41,129 nt of DNA. Source: Burkholderiales bacterium (lineage in GTDB: Bacteria > Pseudomonadota > Gammaproteobacteria > Burkholderiales > Burkholderiaceae_D). The position numbers were made by a program, and so were the translations under genes. This document shows positions 31,550 through 40,671 of this stretch, piece by piece. Where the stretch lies: NCBI GenBank assembly GCA_947451925.1, contig CANGAW010000025.1:1-41129 (forward strand), given 5' to 3'. Numbering within the stretch: the stretch's first letter is position 1; every line of letters starts with the position of its first letter. The notes below the pieces were generated by a model, which saw only the letters and a list, made by a program, of their open reading frames with translations, made no database searches and had not been told where the DNA came from.

Positions 31550-32428
31550 ATGAATATCAAAGAAGCACTATCGACTCTGGAAAATAATCCTGACTTTCGG
31601 GTATTACGAAAAGTTCACATCACTGACCAGCATGTGTTTGCTGAAAACAGCAGCGGGGAAGCCTGCGGAAAAGTGGCCATTATCGATACCGAAACCACCG
31701 GCCTGAAAATCGAACTCGGCGCAAAGATTATTGATCTGGCCATCCTTGTCTGTGAATACGGGCTACACAGCGGTCAGCTTTACCGGGTCGTTGCCAGTTA
31801 CGAAAGCCTGGAAGACCCACAAGAGCCAATTCCTGTCGAAATTACGCAATTAACCGGCATTACGGATGACATGGTTCGTGGACAGCGGATTGATGATGCC
31901 GCAGTCGAAAACGTGATGGCGCAAGTCAAACTGGTGGTTTGTCATAACGCGCGTTTTGATCGTGCATTTCTGGAAGCGCGCTTTCCGCTGTTTATTAAAC
32001 AGCGCTTTGCCTGCTCATTAACAGAAGTACCGTGGGCGCAATGGCAAATCAAAAGCAGCAAGCTCGACTATCTGGGTTTCCGTTTTGGTCTTTTCCATGA
32101 AGGCCACAGAGCGCGGGCCGATGTCGACATGCTCGCCGCCTTGTTGTCGCAAACCTCAGCCGACGCCAGCCAGACCGTGCTGTCCATGTTGCTGACTTCG
32201 GCACGCTCGCCGTCCTGGCGCATTCATGCAATCAATTTGCCCTTTGACAGCAAAGACCACGCTTCAGCCAGAGGCTATCGCTGGAATGATGGCAAAACCC
32301 AGGGGCCAAAGGCCTGGTGGATAGAAACCCGGGACGAGCCAGCCGAGCTTGAATTTCTGAGTCAGCATGGCTGCAAAAACCCGGAAAGCATCAAATTAAC
32401 GGCTCTCGAGCGCTATCGCAATCGCTGA
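31550..32428 (+). CDS. DEDDh 3'-5' exonuclease (DnaQ-like)
   Basis: A 292-residue protein with a DnaQ-fold domain at about 40-200: motif I DTETTG (D46, E48), motif II CHNARFDRAFLE (D137) and motif III EGHRARADVDML (H186, D191). This is the complete DEDDh set, so it should be an active 3'-5' exonuclease. A further C-terminal segment (about 215-292, RSPSWRIHAINLPFD and YRWNDGKTQGPKAWWIE) may be a nucleic-acid or ligand-binding addition. No Shine-Dalgarno precedes the ATG at 31550. It stands apart from the SOS small gene that follows. Confidence 0.85.
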   Translation: MNIKEALSTLENNPDFRVLRKVHITDQHVFAENSSGEACGKVAIIDTETTGLKIELGAKIIDLAILVCEYGLHSGQLYRVVASYESLEDPQEPIPVEITQLTGITDDMVRGQRIDDAAVENVMAQVKLVVCHNARFDRAFLEARFPLFIKQRFACSLTEVPWAQWQIKSSKLDYLGFRFGLFHEGHRARADVDMLAALLSQTSADASQTVLSMLLTSARSPSWRIHAINLPFDSKDHASARGYRWNDGKTQGPKAWWIETRDEPAELEFLSQHGCKNPESIKLTALERYRNR

Positions 32429-32444
32429 AACCGGACACCCGGTT
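32429..32444 (+). terminator. Weak hairpin directly after the exonuclease stop
   Basis: AACCGG (32429-32434) and CCGGTT (32439-32444) pair around ACAC, starting at the base after TGA. No T run follows, so this is at most a weak terminator or RNA-protecting hairpin. Confidence 0.35.
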
Positions 32445-32484
32445 ATTGGCGCGCAATTAGGTCTGGCAATACAGGAAATTTACC

Positions 32485-32512
32485 CATATACTGTACATAA
32501 ATACAGTATATG
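32485..32512 (+). promoter_or_regulatory. LexA (SOS) box
   Basis: CATATACTGT (32485-32494) and ACAGTATATG (32503-32512) are perfect 10-base inverted arms around an AT-rich 8-base spacer. The core CTGT-N8-ACAG is the LexA consensus of beta- and gammaproteobacteria, and the central 20 bases differ from the E. coli consensus at only two spacer positions. TATACT (32487-32492) inside it could serve as a -10. It lies 49 bases before the start of the small gene. Confidence 0.88.
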
Positions 32513-32561
32513 TGAGTCCTGTCCCGGCCAATGCCCGCCATAACTTCAAGGAGTCAATCCG

Positions 32562-32771
32562 ATGAAAACAAGCACCATGTTGAACCCCGCTGTTAATGAG
32601 TCGTCTGTGACCTCAGCCAAGGCTGACGTGATGAGCATCTGGCGTAAATGGGGCTGGCAACCACCGAGCGAATACCGGAACTTTGCACAAGCCTGTCGCC
32701 CCGCCATCACAGCCGGCATGCAGAAACTGGCGTTGGCCAGGTCCTTGCATACCGTATCCGACTGGGATTAA
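32562..32771 (+). CDS. SOS-box-controlled small protein (69 aa), function unknown
   Basis: A 69-residue soluble protein with AAGGAG eight bases before the ATG and a near-ideal LexA box at 32485-32512. It has no signal peptide, membrane span or known domain. The middle is aromatic and positively charged (SIWRKWGWQPPSEYRNF, about 29-45), followed by a helix rich in Ala and Leu (ITAGMQKLALARSL) and an acidic end (SDWD). Size and regulation resemble unrelated SOS division inhibitors such as SulA, SidA or YneA, though nothing in the sequence proves this. It overlaps the convergent 32768-33373 gene by four bases. I do not recognise a family. Confidence 0.72.
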   Translation: MKTSTMLNPAVNESSVTSAKADVMSIWRKWGWQPPSEYRNFAQACRPAITAGMQKLALARSLHTVSDWD

Positions 32772-33373
32772 GGCTGGCTGTCTGGCGCTGGCTTGTCTGC
32801 CAGCGCTATACGAAAAGCCTCCAGGCGCTTTTCATATTCTTCGGCGTCGCCGTAGGCCAGAAAATGGCTGTAGCGGGAATGGGTTCCAACAATTTTTCGG
32901 GCGTGCTTGATGGGGCAAAAATACTGCTCTGTCCGTGCGATTATTTCGCCGACATAAGCAATCAGTCCCGCGCCATAGGCACAGTAAGTGCAATGGAATT
33001 TCTCGATGAAATTGAGATAATCAAGGTGCTGACGATCCAGCACAATATAGTCGCTGCGTTTGACCTTCGCGACCTGATAAATCGGGAAGCAAACCGCCTG
33101 ATAAAAACTGACGCACAAATCCAGCATCACTAAAGGGAAAACCATCCCGTAAATAATCGGCCCTGTAATCAGATTCTGCGGTCGGTTTTTTATCAGCCAG
33201 CGAAAAAATCCTGTCTTGAGTTGTTTATGCATCGCACTGATGCTGTGCTCGAACTCAACCCGCTTACCCTTGATTTGAAAAAAAACGCGTGTTTCCTGTT
33301 CATGCAGCGCCTGACGAAGATCCTCTTCAACCAGTGCTAACTGATTAAGCAAGTCACGAATTTTATCGTTCAT
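32768..33373 (-). CDS. Conserved cysteine-containing membrane-associated hypothetical protein
   Basis: Start set at ATG 33373, after which the coiled N-terminal part begins (NDKIRDLLNQLALVEEDLRQAL); the longer frame from 33583 adds no domain. 201 residues: a helical N-terminal part, one or two hydrophobic segments (about 70-105, NLITGPIIYGMVFPLVMLDL, then YQAVCFPIYQ), and a C-terminal motif with HCTYCAYGAGLIAY then RTEQYFCPIKHARK (about 138-170). The four Cys/His pairs look like a metal or redox site. I recall similar proteins as conserved hypotheticals in proteobacteria; function unknown. Confidence 0.72.
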   Translation of the reverse strand: MNDKIRDLLNQLALVEEDLRQALHEQETRVFFQIKGKRVEFEHSISAMHKQLKTGFFRWLIKNRPQNLITGPIIYGMVFPLVMLDLCVSFYQAVCFPIYQVAKVKRSDYIVLDRQHLDYLNFIEKFHCTYCAYGAGLIAYVGEIIARTEQYFCPIKHARKIVGTHSRYSHFLAYGDAEEYEKRLEAFRIALADKPAPDSQP

Positions 33374-33455
33374 AGTCGCCCCATCTTTATCAAGGCTATA
33401 ACGATAACATTGGAACTCGCCATTACATGCGGCATTTTTTACGATTGAGTCATGA

Positions 33456-33908
33456 TTACTGAGTATTAGCAGGCTCTGCAGAATTCTCGGGACTGGCTTT
33501 CCAGAAAATGGAAATGGACTTCGGTTTTCCATGAACGACGGTAAAACGCCGGGTTTGCTTGGCACCCTTATTGGTTGCTTCAACCGTATATATTCCCGGC
33601 TCCAGTTTAATCAGCGCAAACGGGCCGTCTGTTTTAATCTCCAGAACGGTTTGATGGTTCGCATTTTTCACCGTCAGATCGACATCGGCAATCCAGACTG
33701 CCTTGCCCTCCATGATTGCAGAGAGCATGATGTGCACGGGCCAGCGCTTCGCTTCTTCCTTGATTGCGCTTGATTCATCAAGACCAATACCGCTAGTTAT
33801 ATAATCAATACCATTCTGATTATTTACCTCAGGAACCTGGGCAAATGCGATCGATGTTGCTGACATGCTGATGAAAACCGATTTCATCAAAAAATATTTA
33901 ATCTTCAT
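33456..33908 (-). CDS. Exported small beta-domain protein (carboxypeptidase-regulatory-like)
   Basis: Start set at the second of two tandem ATGs (33908), seven bases after GGAG; the first at 33911 is nearly equivalent. About 150 residues: signal peptide with cleavage after SIAFA before QVPEV, and a C-terminal beta-rich part (about 70-140: VWIADVDLTVKNANHQTVLEIKTDGPFALIKLEPGIYTVEATNKG, described by position) resembling a transthyretin or carboxypeptidase-regulatory fold. It probably acts in the periplasm; function unknown. It is divergent from the ribonuclease gene. Confidence 0.7.
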   Translation of the reverse strand: MKIKYFLMKSVFISMSATSIAFAQVPEVNNQNGIDYITSGIGLDESSAIKEEAKRWPVHIMLSAIMEGKAVWIADVDLTVKNANHQTVLEIKTDGPFALIKLEPGIYTVEATNKGAKQTRRFTVVHGKPKSISIFWKASPENSAEPANTQ

Positions 33909-34041
33909 CATTGTTCTCCGGATCAAGGTCATTAAAATTCGGACTTTCAGACTCAATGTAATGCATCATTTCTCTGAAAATCAAGCAAAGTTTTAAAAGC
34001 CGGACAGCAGCATTCGCTCACTTCACCCGAACAAGGAATCC

Positions 34042-35529
34042 ATGCGCCATGCATTAAAAAACCACCGCCGCGATTTGGCCACCATCGCTTCATGGGCCAT
34101 GTTTAGCCGCGGCCTTGAACCGGAATTTTCCGACGCGGTGCAGCAAGAACTGAAACATATCAATGAGCCTGCGCTGGAAACCGGAAGCAACATCAAAAAT
34201 TTGACGGCACTGCTCTGGTGTTCGATTGACAATGACGATTCGCGTGACCTTGACCAGCTCACTGCCTGTGAAGTCTTGCCTAAAGGCGGCATTCGCATCT
34301 TTGTCGCCGTGGCCGATGTCGACGCGCTGGTCAAGAAGGGTTCAGCGATTGACAATCATGCGCGACTCAACACAACCTCGGTCTACACCTCAGCCTGCAC
34401 GTTTCCCATGCTGCCGGAGAAGCTGTGCACCGATCTGACTTCGCTTAATCCTCACCAGGATCGCATGGCGCTGGTGACGGCGATGGATTTCTCTGACGAT
34501 GGCGTTTTATTTAATTCTGCGATTTATCGCGCAGTCGTTCGCAATAAAGTGCAGCTGGCCTACGATGCGGTCTCGGCCTGGATAGAAGGCGACGCAAATT
34601 TACCGGTTACCGCCACTCAGATAGTGGGCATGGATCATCAATTGCGTCTGCAAGACGCACTGGCGCAAAAGCTGCGGGTTATCCGTCGCTCGCAAGGGTC
34701 GCTGGAATTCGAAACCTTTCAGCCCAAGGCTTCCTTTGAAGGCGAGCGTATTACCGAAATCAAGCTGCAGCCGCAAAACCGGGCGCGTCAGTTGATTGAA
34801 GAATTCATGATCGTCACCAACGGCTGCACCGCACAATTTTTGGCCAGCCACGGCGGCCCCTCGCTCAGAAGAGTGGTCAGGTCGCCTGAAGGCTGGCTGC
34901 GCATTGTCGAAGTCGCAAAACATTATGGCGCTTCACTCCCGCATAAACCGGATGGAAAAGCCCTGGAAAATTTTCTGGCCCGCCAGCACAAAGCCGATCC
35001 CTTGCGCTTTCCCGATCTGTCCTTGGTCATCATCAAGCTGATGGGCTCCGGTGAATATGTGGTTGAGAAACCGCATGGGCCCAAACTGGGCCACTTTGCG
35101 CTGGCCGTGAAGGATTACATGCACTCCACCGCGCCGAATCGGCGCTTCCCCGACCTGATTACGCTGAGACTATTAAAGGCAGCACTGGCCGGAGAAAAAG
35201 CGCCCTATACGGTGAGTGAACTCGATGAGCTGGCCGCACATTGCACCGCGCAAGAAGATGCGGCGCAAAAGATTGAAAGGCAAGTGCGCAAATCGGAAGC
35301 TGCTCTGTTTTTGCATTCGCATATCGGACAACATTTTAATGGCTTGATAACGGGGAATAGCAGCAAAGGCGTCTGGGTCAGAATTTTTGAACCGCCTGCT
35401 GAGGGACGCCTCAAAGGCGATTTGCCAGACCTGAGTATCGGTGACCGGGTTCGCGTGCGGCTGGTCTCGACCTCGGTTGAACGCGGGTTTATCGACTTTG
35501 TGATCGCCAATGAATTAAGGCCCGGCTAA
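34042..35529 (+). CDS. RNB-domain exoribonuclease (RNase II-like, short form)
   Basis: A 495-residue protein in which almost the whole length is an RNB catalytic domain. The metal-binding block reads SIDNDDSRDLDQ (D63, D69, D71), followed by AVADVDALVKKGSAIDNHA, SVYTSACTFPMLPEKLCTDLTSL and NRARQLIEEFMIVTN, all RNB hallmarks. A short S1-like tail (about 440-490) ends it. The N-terminal cold-shock/OB domains of RNase II or RNase R are missing, so RNA loading must differ. AAGGAATCC precedes the ATG. It degrades RNA 3' to 5' hydrolytically if the family activity holds. Confidence 0.87.
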   Translation: MRHALKNHRRDLATIASWAMFSRGLEPEFSDAVQQELKHINEPALETGSNIKNLTALLWCSIDNDDSRDLDQLTACEVLPKGGIRIFVAVADVDALVKKGSAIDNHARLNTTSVYTSACTFPMLPEKLCTDLTSLNPHQDRMALVTAMDFSDDGVLFNSAIYRAVVRNKVQLAYDAVSAWIEGDANLPVTATQIVGMDHQLRLQDALAQKLRVIRRSQGSLEFETFQPKASFEGERITEIKLQPQNRARQLIEEFMIVTNGCTAQFLASHGGPSLRRVVRSPEGWLRIVEVAKHYGASLPHKPDGKALENFLARQHKADPLRFPDLSLVIIKLMGSGEYVVEKPHGPKLGHFALAVKDYMHSTAPNRRFPDLITLRLLKAALAGEKAPYTVSELDELAAHCTAQEDAAQKIERQVRKSEAALFLHSHIGQHFNGLITGNSSKGVWVRIFEPPAEGRLKGDLPDLSIGDRVRVRLVSTSVERGFIDFVIANELRPG

Positions 35530-35546
35530 GCACCGCCGTCAATGGT

Positions 35547-36104
35547 TTACCAATACCGGATACGTCCGGTATCAACGTGAACAAATTGTTCGCTCTGATA
35601 AAAGCCCACCCCGCCCAGCCGTAAGGAACGTGCGGCATCGCCCAAATCGCTAAGCGATGCGCCGGCACAGCGAATATCGATGGCTTTGCCATCCATATGC
35701 AGACTATGTTTGGCAACACCACCGCCTCGTGTGTTGCGCAGAGTTGAATTGGTTTGTACGCAGCGATAGCCTGAAATGACATCAAAGGCCTGCTCGGTCC
35801 CCAGTGTCTGTTTCAATTGAAATAGCAGATCAAAGAGCTGCGGATCAATGGCGCCAACCTGACCGGAATAATGGTCGCGCAAAAAATGGTTGAGTTGGGT
35901 CAGTGCCTGCGGAATGTATTGATTATCCACCGCATAAACCAGTGACAGCCGCTCGCCAGTATGGGTATGGTTGAAAGCCAGACTACGTGCTTTGGATTCA
36001 GACGCCAGGATTTGCTGTGAACAGGAAAGCGCCGATCCCGTAATCAGCAAGGACGCTGTCTGACAGAGGAATTGACGACGGGGCAGCAGGCATTTTGTTT
36101 TCAT
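35547..36104 (-). CDS. MepK-like DUF882 murein endopeptidase
   Basis: Start set at ATG 36104 (an in-frame TTG lies two codons upstream). 185 residues: a Tat-like twin-arginine signal (PRRQFLCQTASLLITGSALS) and a C-terminal DUF882/peptidase M15-like domain with GYRCVQTNSTLR, KHSLHMDGKAIDI and HVDTGRIRYW, giving zinc ligands His, Asp and His. E. coli MepK (YcbK) is a Tat-exported enzyme cleaving 3-3 cross-links, encoded next to ldtD exactly as here. It follows the L,D-transpeptidase by 18 bases. Confidence in the family is high; cross-link specificity is inferred from homology. Confidence 0.85.
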   Translation of the reverse strand: MKTKCLLPRRQFLCQTASLLITGSALSCSQQILASESKARSLAFNHTHTGERLSLVYAVDNQYIPQALTQLNHFLRDHYSGQVGAIDPQLFDLLFQLKQTLGTEQAFDVISGYRCVQTNSTLRNTRGGGVAKHSLHMDGKAIDIRCAGASLSDLGDAARSLRLGGVGFYQSEQFVHVDTGRIRYW

Positions 36105-36122
36105 AATCAATCAAAAATAAGA

Positions 36123-37718
36123 TTAGTGGCTGATGCGTTGAACAAAGTGATCCTGATTTTTCCGCTTACGCAATGCATTGTCCAACATTTTGTCTTGCCC
36201 GTAGATATCAGAATAGAAAAAAGTTCGGCCATCAGTCTTGCTGATGACGGTACTGTAAGTAATCAGCACCCTCACCGGCTTGTTTAACTTCAGCGTTGTC
36301 GATTGCCCCGCCTTCATCGCTTCCACAATACGTATTTCGTCCCACTGCGTTTCATCTTGCAAAACAAATTTGGCTAAGGCCACAGGGTCTTCCACCCGTA
36401 TGCAGCCATGACTAAAATCCCGCCGGTCTTGCCTGAACAGTTGCGGCGCGGGGGTGTGGTGAAGATAGATATGGTCATTATTGGGAAAAACAAACTTAAT
36501 ATCCCCTAACGCATTCTTTGGGCCCGGACGCTGACGGATGCGCAATTCACCGCGGCTCACCGCCTGCAGGTTTTTGTCTGTTAATACATTGATCACTTGT
36601 CCGCCAGCGACACTGACAAACTCAAAATCCTGATCTTCAAAATAATGCGGATTTTGTTTGAGTTTTGGCACGATTTCTTTTGTTGCGATCGAAGACGGCA
36701 CATTCCAATACGGGCTGAATTCAATAAATTGCATGTCTGCTTCAAAGATCGGGGTTCGGGTGTCTAATGCTTTTCCGACAATCACACGCATTTTCCCCTG
36801 CACATCGATGCCCTGCTCGTGGACCTGATAGGCACGCAAGACAAACTCGGGAATATTAATCGTGATCATGCGCGGATTTTCCAGAACAGGCGTCCAGCGC
36901 AGCCGCTCCATGGTCACTTCAATCTGTCGCACCCGGGTAGACGGCAGCACATTCAGATAAGCCAAAGTTTGCCTGCCGATTACCCCATCGGCGACAAGAT
37001 TATGGCGTTCCTGAAAGGCTTTAATTGCATCGACGAGAACGCCTTCGTAACGACCGGGCAAAGCCTCAGCTGAGGCAAGATCACCAAGCGCCAGCAAGCG
37101 CTGGGCAAGCACTGCCAGGTCTTGATAATGATTGCCGGGCTCCAGTTTTTTTAAGGGGAAGATCACCAGCGGCGTATTCCAAGCCGGATTTTTCGCAATG
37201 ATTTTGTAACTTGCCAACGCTTGGCGCAAGCGGGCATAAAGTGGCACGCCCGGGGCGGCAGCGCTAACGGCTTCGGCTAAGCGATGCTCGCTGACAGCGG
37301 TGCGCAAATAGGTCGCCGGATTAAACTGATCGGTCGTCAGTGCCGCAAAGTTTTCCTGAATTTTCCGGGGATCGACCCGACCGATATGCAGATCAGCCAG
37401 AAAGTTCTGCATCGAAAAAGTTAAGGCGGCATCAAGGGCTGGCAGGTCTGAGGCTGCCGGCTTATTTCCGGCTTTGATCTGACCGAATCCTTCGCGCAAT
37501 AGCTGCGCCTGATAGTCTTCAGGAAGCAGTGCCTCCTTGTCGGCATTGATCAGTATGCCTATGGCCTGCATGGCTTCCTGGCTGGGGCGGCCGTCAGAGG
37601 TAATCCACAGTAATGCTTCGGTAGCCCAACATGCAGGCGTCAATAAAATCAGCGCACTGCAGAAGCACCAAACATATAATTTTTTACATAGAAATAGCTT
37701 GCTCATACCAAATAGCAT
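36123..37718 (-). CDS. L,D-transpeptidase, LdtD (YcbB)-like
   Basis: A 531-residue periplasmic enzyme: N-terminal signal (LFLCKKLYVWCFCSALILLTPACWA), a scaffold region (about 30-230), a peptidoglycan-binding domain (AIKAFQERHNLVADGVIGRQTLAYLNV, about 250-275) and a YkuD catalytic domain with YLHHTPAPQLF and the active-site SHGCIRVEDP, whose cysteine attacks the tetrapeptide stem. LdtD enzymes form 3-3 cross-links, often under envelope stress. The start is weakly supported; ATG four codons later is possible. First gene of a two-gene operon with the MepK-like protein, giving maker and cleaver of the same bond. Confidence 0.88.
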   Translation of the reverse strand: MLFGMSKLFLCKKLYVWCFCSALILLTPACWATEALLWITSDGRPSQEAMQAIGILINADKEALLPEDYQAQLLREGFGQIKAGNKPAASDLPALDAALTFSMQNFLADLHIGRVDPRKIQENFAALTTDQFNPATYLRTAVSEHRLAEAVSAAAPGVPLYARLRQALASYKIIAKNPAWNTPLVIFPLKKLEPGNHYQDLAVLAQRLLALGDLASAEALPGRYEGVLVDAIKAFQERHNLVADGVIGRQTLAYLNVLPSTRVRQIEVTMERLRWTPVLENPRMITINIPEFVLRAYQVHEQGIDVQGKMRVIVGKALDTRTPIFEADMQFIEFSPYWNVPSSIATKEIVPKLKQNPHYFEDQDFEFVSVAGGQVINVLTDKNLQAVSRGELRIRQRPGPKNALGDIKFVFPNNDHIYLHHTPAPQLFRQDRRDFSHGCIRVEDPVALAKFVLQDETQWDEIRIVEAMKAGQSTTLKLNKPVRVLITYSTVISKTDGRTFFYSDIYGQDKMLDNALRKRKNQDHFVQRISH

Positions 37719-37784
37719 AACCGGTATAAAAACCGGATCAACTATTTTTTTTCCAAATGGATATTTACCAATATAAACCGCTGC

Positions 37785-39269
37785 TTATAACATTCCCTGA
37801 ATCGCCTGTGTCACCAGCGACAAGCGTTGCATGCCAAGTTTAGTCTGGCTGGTGCTGGCCGCCATTTCAGACGAACCGCTGGAGAGACTGCGCATCGCTT
37901 CAGCAACTTGACGGATAGAACGCACTTGCTCCTGACTGTTGAGTAAGACCTGCTGCGCATTCTCATAAACACCACTGGCTATGTCGGCCAGCGTGGTAAA
38001 GGTCTGCCCCGTCTGCTGTGCAATCACCGACACTTCATTGACCGTTACGGTGCCCGCTTCGGTCACCATGACTGCGGCATTGGTCGCTTTCTGAATATCA
38101 ATGACCAGTGCATTGGCACGCTCGGCTGATTTTTTACTTTGCTCGGCCAGTTGCCTGACTTCAGCGGCAACCACCGCGAAACCCTTGCCTTGTTCACCGG
38201 CACGAGCCGCCTCCACCGCAGCATTCAAGGCCAGCATATTGGTCTGGCTCGCCAGGTCGCTGACCAGATTGGCAATCAAGCCAATCTGGCCGGCCTGTTC
38301 AGATAAACGCAAGATCTGATTGGCTACGGCATTCACTTTTTCTTTCACACGCGTCATGCCCTCTTCTGTCTTGTCGGCCAGTTTCAGTCCGGCGCCCGTC
38401 AAGGCCTGCGCTTCCCGTGCCGCATTGGATGCCGACTCTGCCTGTTGCGAGCTTTGCCCAGCCGATACGCCCAACTCTTCCATGGTCGCCGTGGTTTGCG
38501 CCACCGCTGCTGCCTGCTGGCCGACAACCCGCTCATGTTCACTGACGGCGGCTGATATTTCAGATGAAGAGGCACTGAAGGTAGCAATTTCATTACGGAT
38601 GCGCTTGGTAACGACGCGGGTAATATAAAAAATATTGACCGCTGTCAGCAACGCAGCAATCAGTGCGCCGCCAATGTATATCCATTCCATCATCTGCGAT
38701 GCAAGCAGCGCCTCATGCTGCCTGTGCTTGAGGTTGTTTACTTCCATTGCAATTATTTCAGTCAGTACAGTCTGACTTTGTTCAGTCAGATTCCGGCCCA
38801 CTCCTGCCGAGATGATGGCCACCGCTTCTGTACGTTTATTGTTGCGAACCAAATTCATTATTTTTAAAGTCAGTTCAACTTTATTCTGAATCCGTTTTTC
38901 AAATTCTTTGAATATCGCCGCCTGCTCTGGGTCGTAATTTTGCAAGTCTTTTAGCTCGTTAAAATTGTGACGCAAGATAGCGATATTTTCATTGTATGAA
39001 TCCGCATACAGTTCTTTTTCCGTAATGACGAAACCACGCTGGTCACTTTCTGCCCTGTAGAGCAAGGCTTCAATCTGATTCAACATGGCAATCTGCTTGT
39101 CGGTATTGATCACGTATTCATTGGCAGCAGCCTGAATGCCATTGCCATACTTCGCCGCGGCTGTAATGGCAATGATCACCCCTAACATCAAGAGAAAGCC
39201 CGTGGCAATAATAGGGCTGAGCCGGCCAAAGCGATGTCTGGCTATGCTTGACATATTTTGTTCTGACAC
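37785..39269 (-). CDS. Methyl-accepting chemotaxis protein with CHASE3-type sensor
   Basis: A 494-residue transducer. GTG start at 39269 is supported by GGGAG seven bases before. First span about 18-38, an extracytoplasmic CHASE3-like four-helix domain (about 45-190, with [20 protein letters not shown]), second span about 193-215, and a cytoplasmic coiled-coil signalling region whose hairpin tip reads [27 protein letters not shown] and [11 protein letters not shown]. It lies 49 bases downstream of the CheR gene, same strand. Linker HAMP appears weak or missing. Likely the receptor of this chemosensory system, ligand unknown. Confidence 0.88.
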   Translation of the reverse strand: MSEQNMSSIARHRFGRLSPIIATGFLLMLGVIIAITAAAKYGNGIQAAANEYVINTDKQIAMLNQIEALLYRAESDQRGFVITEKELYADSYNENIAILRHNFNELKDLQNYDPEQAAIFKEFEKRIQNKVELTLKIMNLVRNNKRTEAVAIISAGVGRNLTEQSQTVLTEIIAMEVNNLKHRQHEALLASQMMEWIYIGGALIAALLTAVNIFYITRVVTKRIRNEIATFSASSSEISAAVSEHERVVGQQAAAVAQTTATMEELGVSAGQSSQQAESASNAAREAQALTGAGLKLADKTEEGMTRVKEKVNAVANQILRLSEQAGQIGLIANLVSDLASQTNMLALNAAVEAARAGEQGKGFAVVAAEVRQLAEQSKKSAERANALVIDIQKATNAAVMVTEAGTVTVNEVSVIAQQTGQTFTTLADIASGVYENAQQVLLNSQEQVRSIRQVAEAMRSLSSGSSEMAASTSQTKLGMQRLSLVTQAIQGML

Positions 39270-39318
39270 GATAGGACTCCCGAAAAATTTTGTTTAGCCG
39301 AAAAAAAAAGACCTCACA

Positions 39319-40671
39319 TCATGCATAGCTGATTGAAGATATTTTTTGACCCTTCAATGCAGTCAGCAATTCACCTGCCGTATTAATTGCGCGCGGTGGC
39401 AAGGCCGTATCGGATGGCAATTTCTCCAGCAAGTCGGTGGCCACCTGTTGCAGGCGCAGTGCATTGGAAACGTCACCGTCCAGAGTACACAGCGCCGACA
39501 TATCGAAATAAGCCATGACGAAGCCGGGATCCAGATAAATCACTTGCTTGAGCAAAGTCTGCGCACGGTGCCAGTCACCTTTCTCTTGCGCCAGATGGGC
39601 TTGCAAGTAGTACGGCCCGGCTTCCAGCGGCGAGGATGCAATTAGCCGCACGCAAATCGATTTCGCCTGCTCCAGCAATCCGGCGTCGGCAAGCTGCCAT
39701 GCCTGTAACAGTTCCTCTTTCTGGCCTATCAGAGCGCTGGCTACCGCTTCGGGCGCCACGCAATTTATCGTTGGCCCGGCATTGATGGATACGCGCATTT
39801 TGGGCTTGAGCGTTTCTGCTTGCGGCTTTTCGCCAGAAGCTTGCGCACGGCTGTAAACAAGCGATTCTGGAAAGCTTTGCCGCGACAGAGACGGATAACT
39901 ATTTGTGGAGAGTTCGTTATGCCCAACGAGTAAAAATCCTGTCGGTGCCAGCGCTTGCGTCAGTTTGTCTACAACCACAGGCAGCACGTCATCGCGGTAA
40001 TACATCAGCACATTGCGGCACACGATCAAATCAAAATCGCCGTCAGCAACTGCCGGTACCGAGCTACTCAGCAAATCATCTTCGGCAAAGCTCACCATAT
40101 CGCGTATGCGCTGCGCGATTTTCCAGCAACCGTTTTCACACTTAAAATAACGATGGCGTATCTGTTCTGGCACGCCGCGAAATGACCAGTGGCTATACAG
40201 GCCGGCTCGCGCGCGCTGCAATGCCTGCTGGTTGATATCGGTGGCCAGTACGGTGATATTCCACGCGACAGCCGGTGGCAGCAACTCGGTCACCAGCATA
40301 GCCAGGGTGTAGGCTTCTTCACCAGTCGAGCAACCGGCGCTCCAGATGCGCAGCATATGACGCCCGGCACGTTGTTCTATACGTTGTGGCAAAAGCCGGT
40401 TGCGAATCAGGGCGACTTGTCCGGCGTCGCGGAAAAAAAAACTCTCCAGCGGAATCAGCGCCGAAGCCAGTGCGTGTCGTTCGGCGAGATCGTTCGCATC
40501 ATTTTGCAGCAGTGCATTGACATAATTTTCATTATTGTGCTGATGGGTCGCGCGCTCACGCTCGGTCAGCACAGCATGCAGTCGCTCAATATCACTATCG
40601 TGGAAACGTATGCCGGTAAAGGCTGAAATTTTTTCCATCAGCTCACTGTCGAGCGCTTGATCTTCCATCAT
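39319..40671 (-). CDS. CheR-type chemoreceptor methyltransferase with C-terminal TPR region
   Basis: A 450-residue protein: CheR N-terminal helical domain (about 1-80), S-adenosylmethionine-binding methyltransferase with IWSAGCSTGEEAYTLAMLV (about 108-126), TDINQQALQRARAGLY and CRNVLMYY (about 218-225), then a helical C-terminal part (about 315-430, LLQAWQLADAGLLEQAKSICVRLI, LAQEKGDWHRAQTLLKQVIYLDPGF) reading as tetratricopeptide repeats. The CheR-TPR arrangement is that of WspC and FrzF-like enzymes that methylate receptors of alternative chemosensory pathways. It overlaps the upstream edge gene by four bases. Confidence 0.88.
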   Translation of the reverse strand: MMEDQALDSELMEKISAFTGIRFHDSDIERLHAVLTERERATHQHNNENYVNALLQNDANDLAERHALASALIPLESFFFRDAGQVALIRNRLLPQRIEQRAGRHMLRIWSAGCSTGEEAYTLAMLVTELLPPAVAWNITVLATDINQQALQRARAGLYSHWSFRGVPEQIRHRYFKCENGCWKIAQRIRDMVSFAEDDLLSSSVPAVADGDFDLIVCRNVLMYYRDDVLPVVVDKLTQALAPTGFLLVGHNELSTNSYPSLSRQSFPESLVYSRAQASGEKPQAETLKPKMRVSINAGPTINCVAPEAVASALIGQKEELLQAWQLADAGLLEQAKSICVRLIASSPLEAGPYYLQAHLAQEKGDWHRAQTLLKQVIYLDPGFVMAYFDMSALCTLDGDVSNALRLQQVATDLLEKLPSDTALPPRAINTAGELLTALKGQKISSISYA

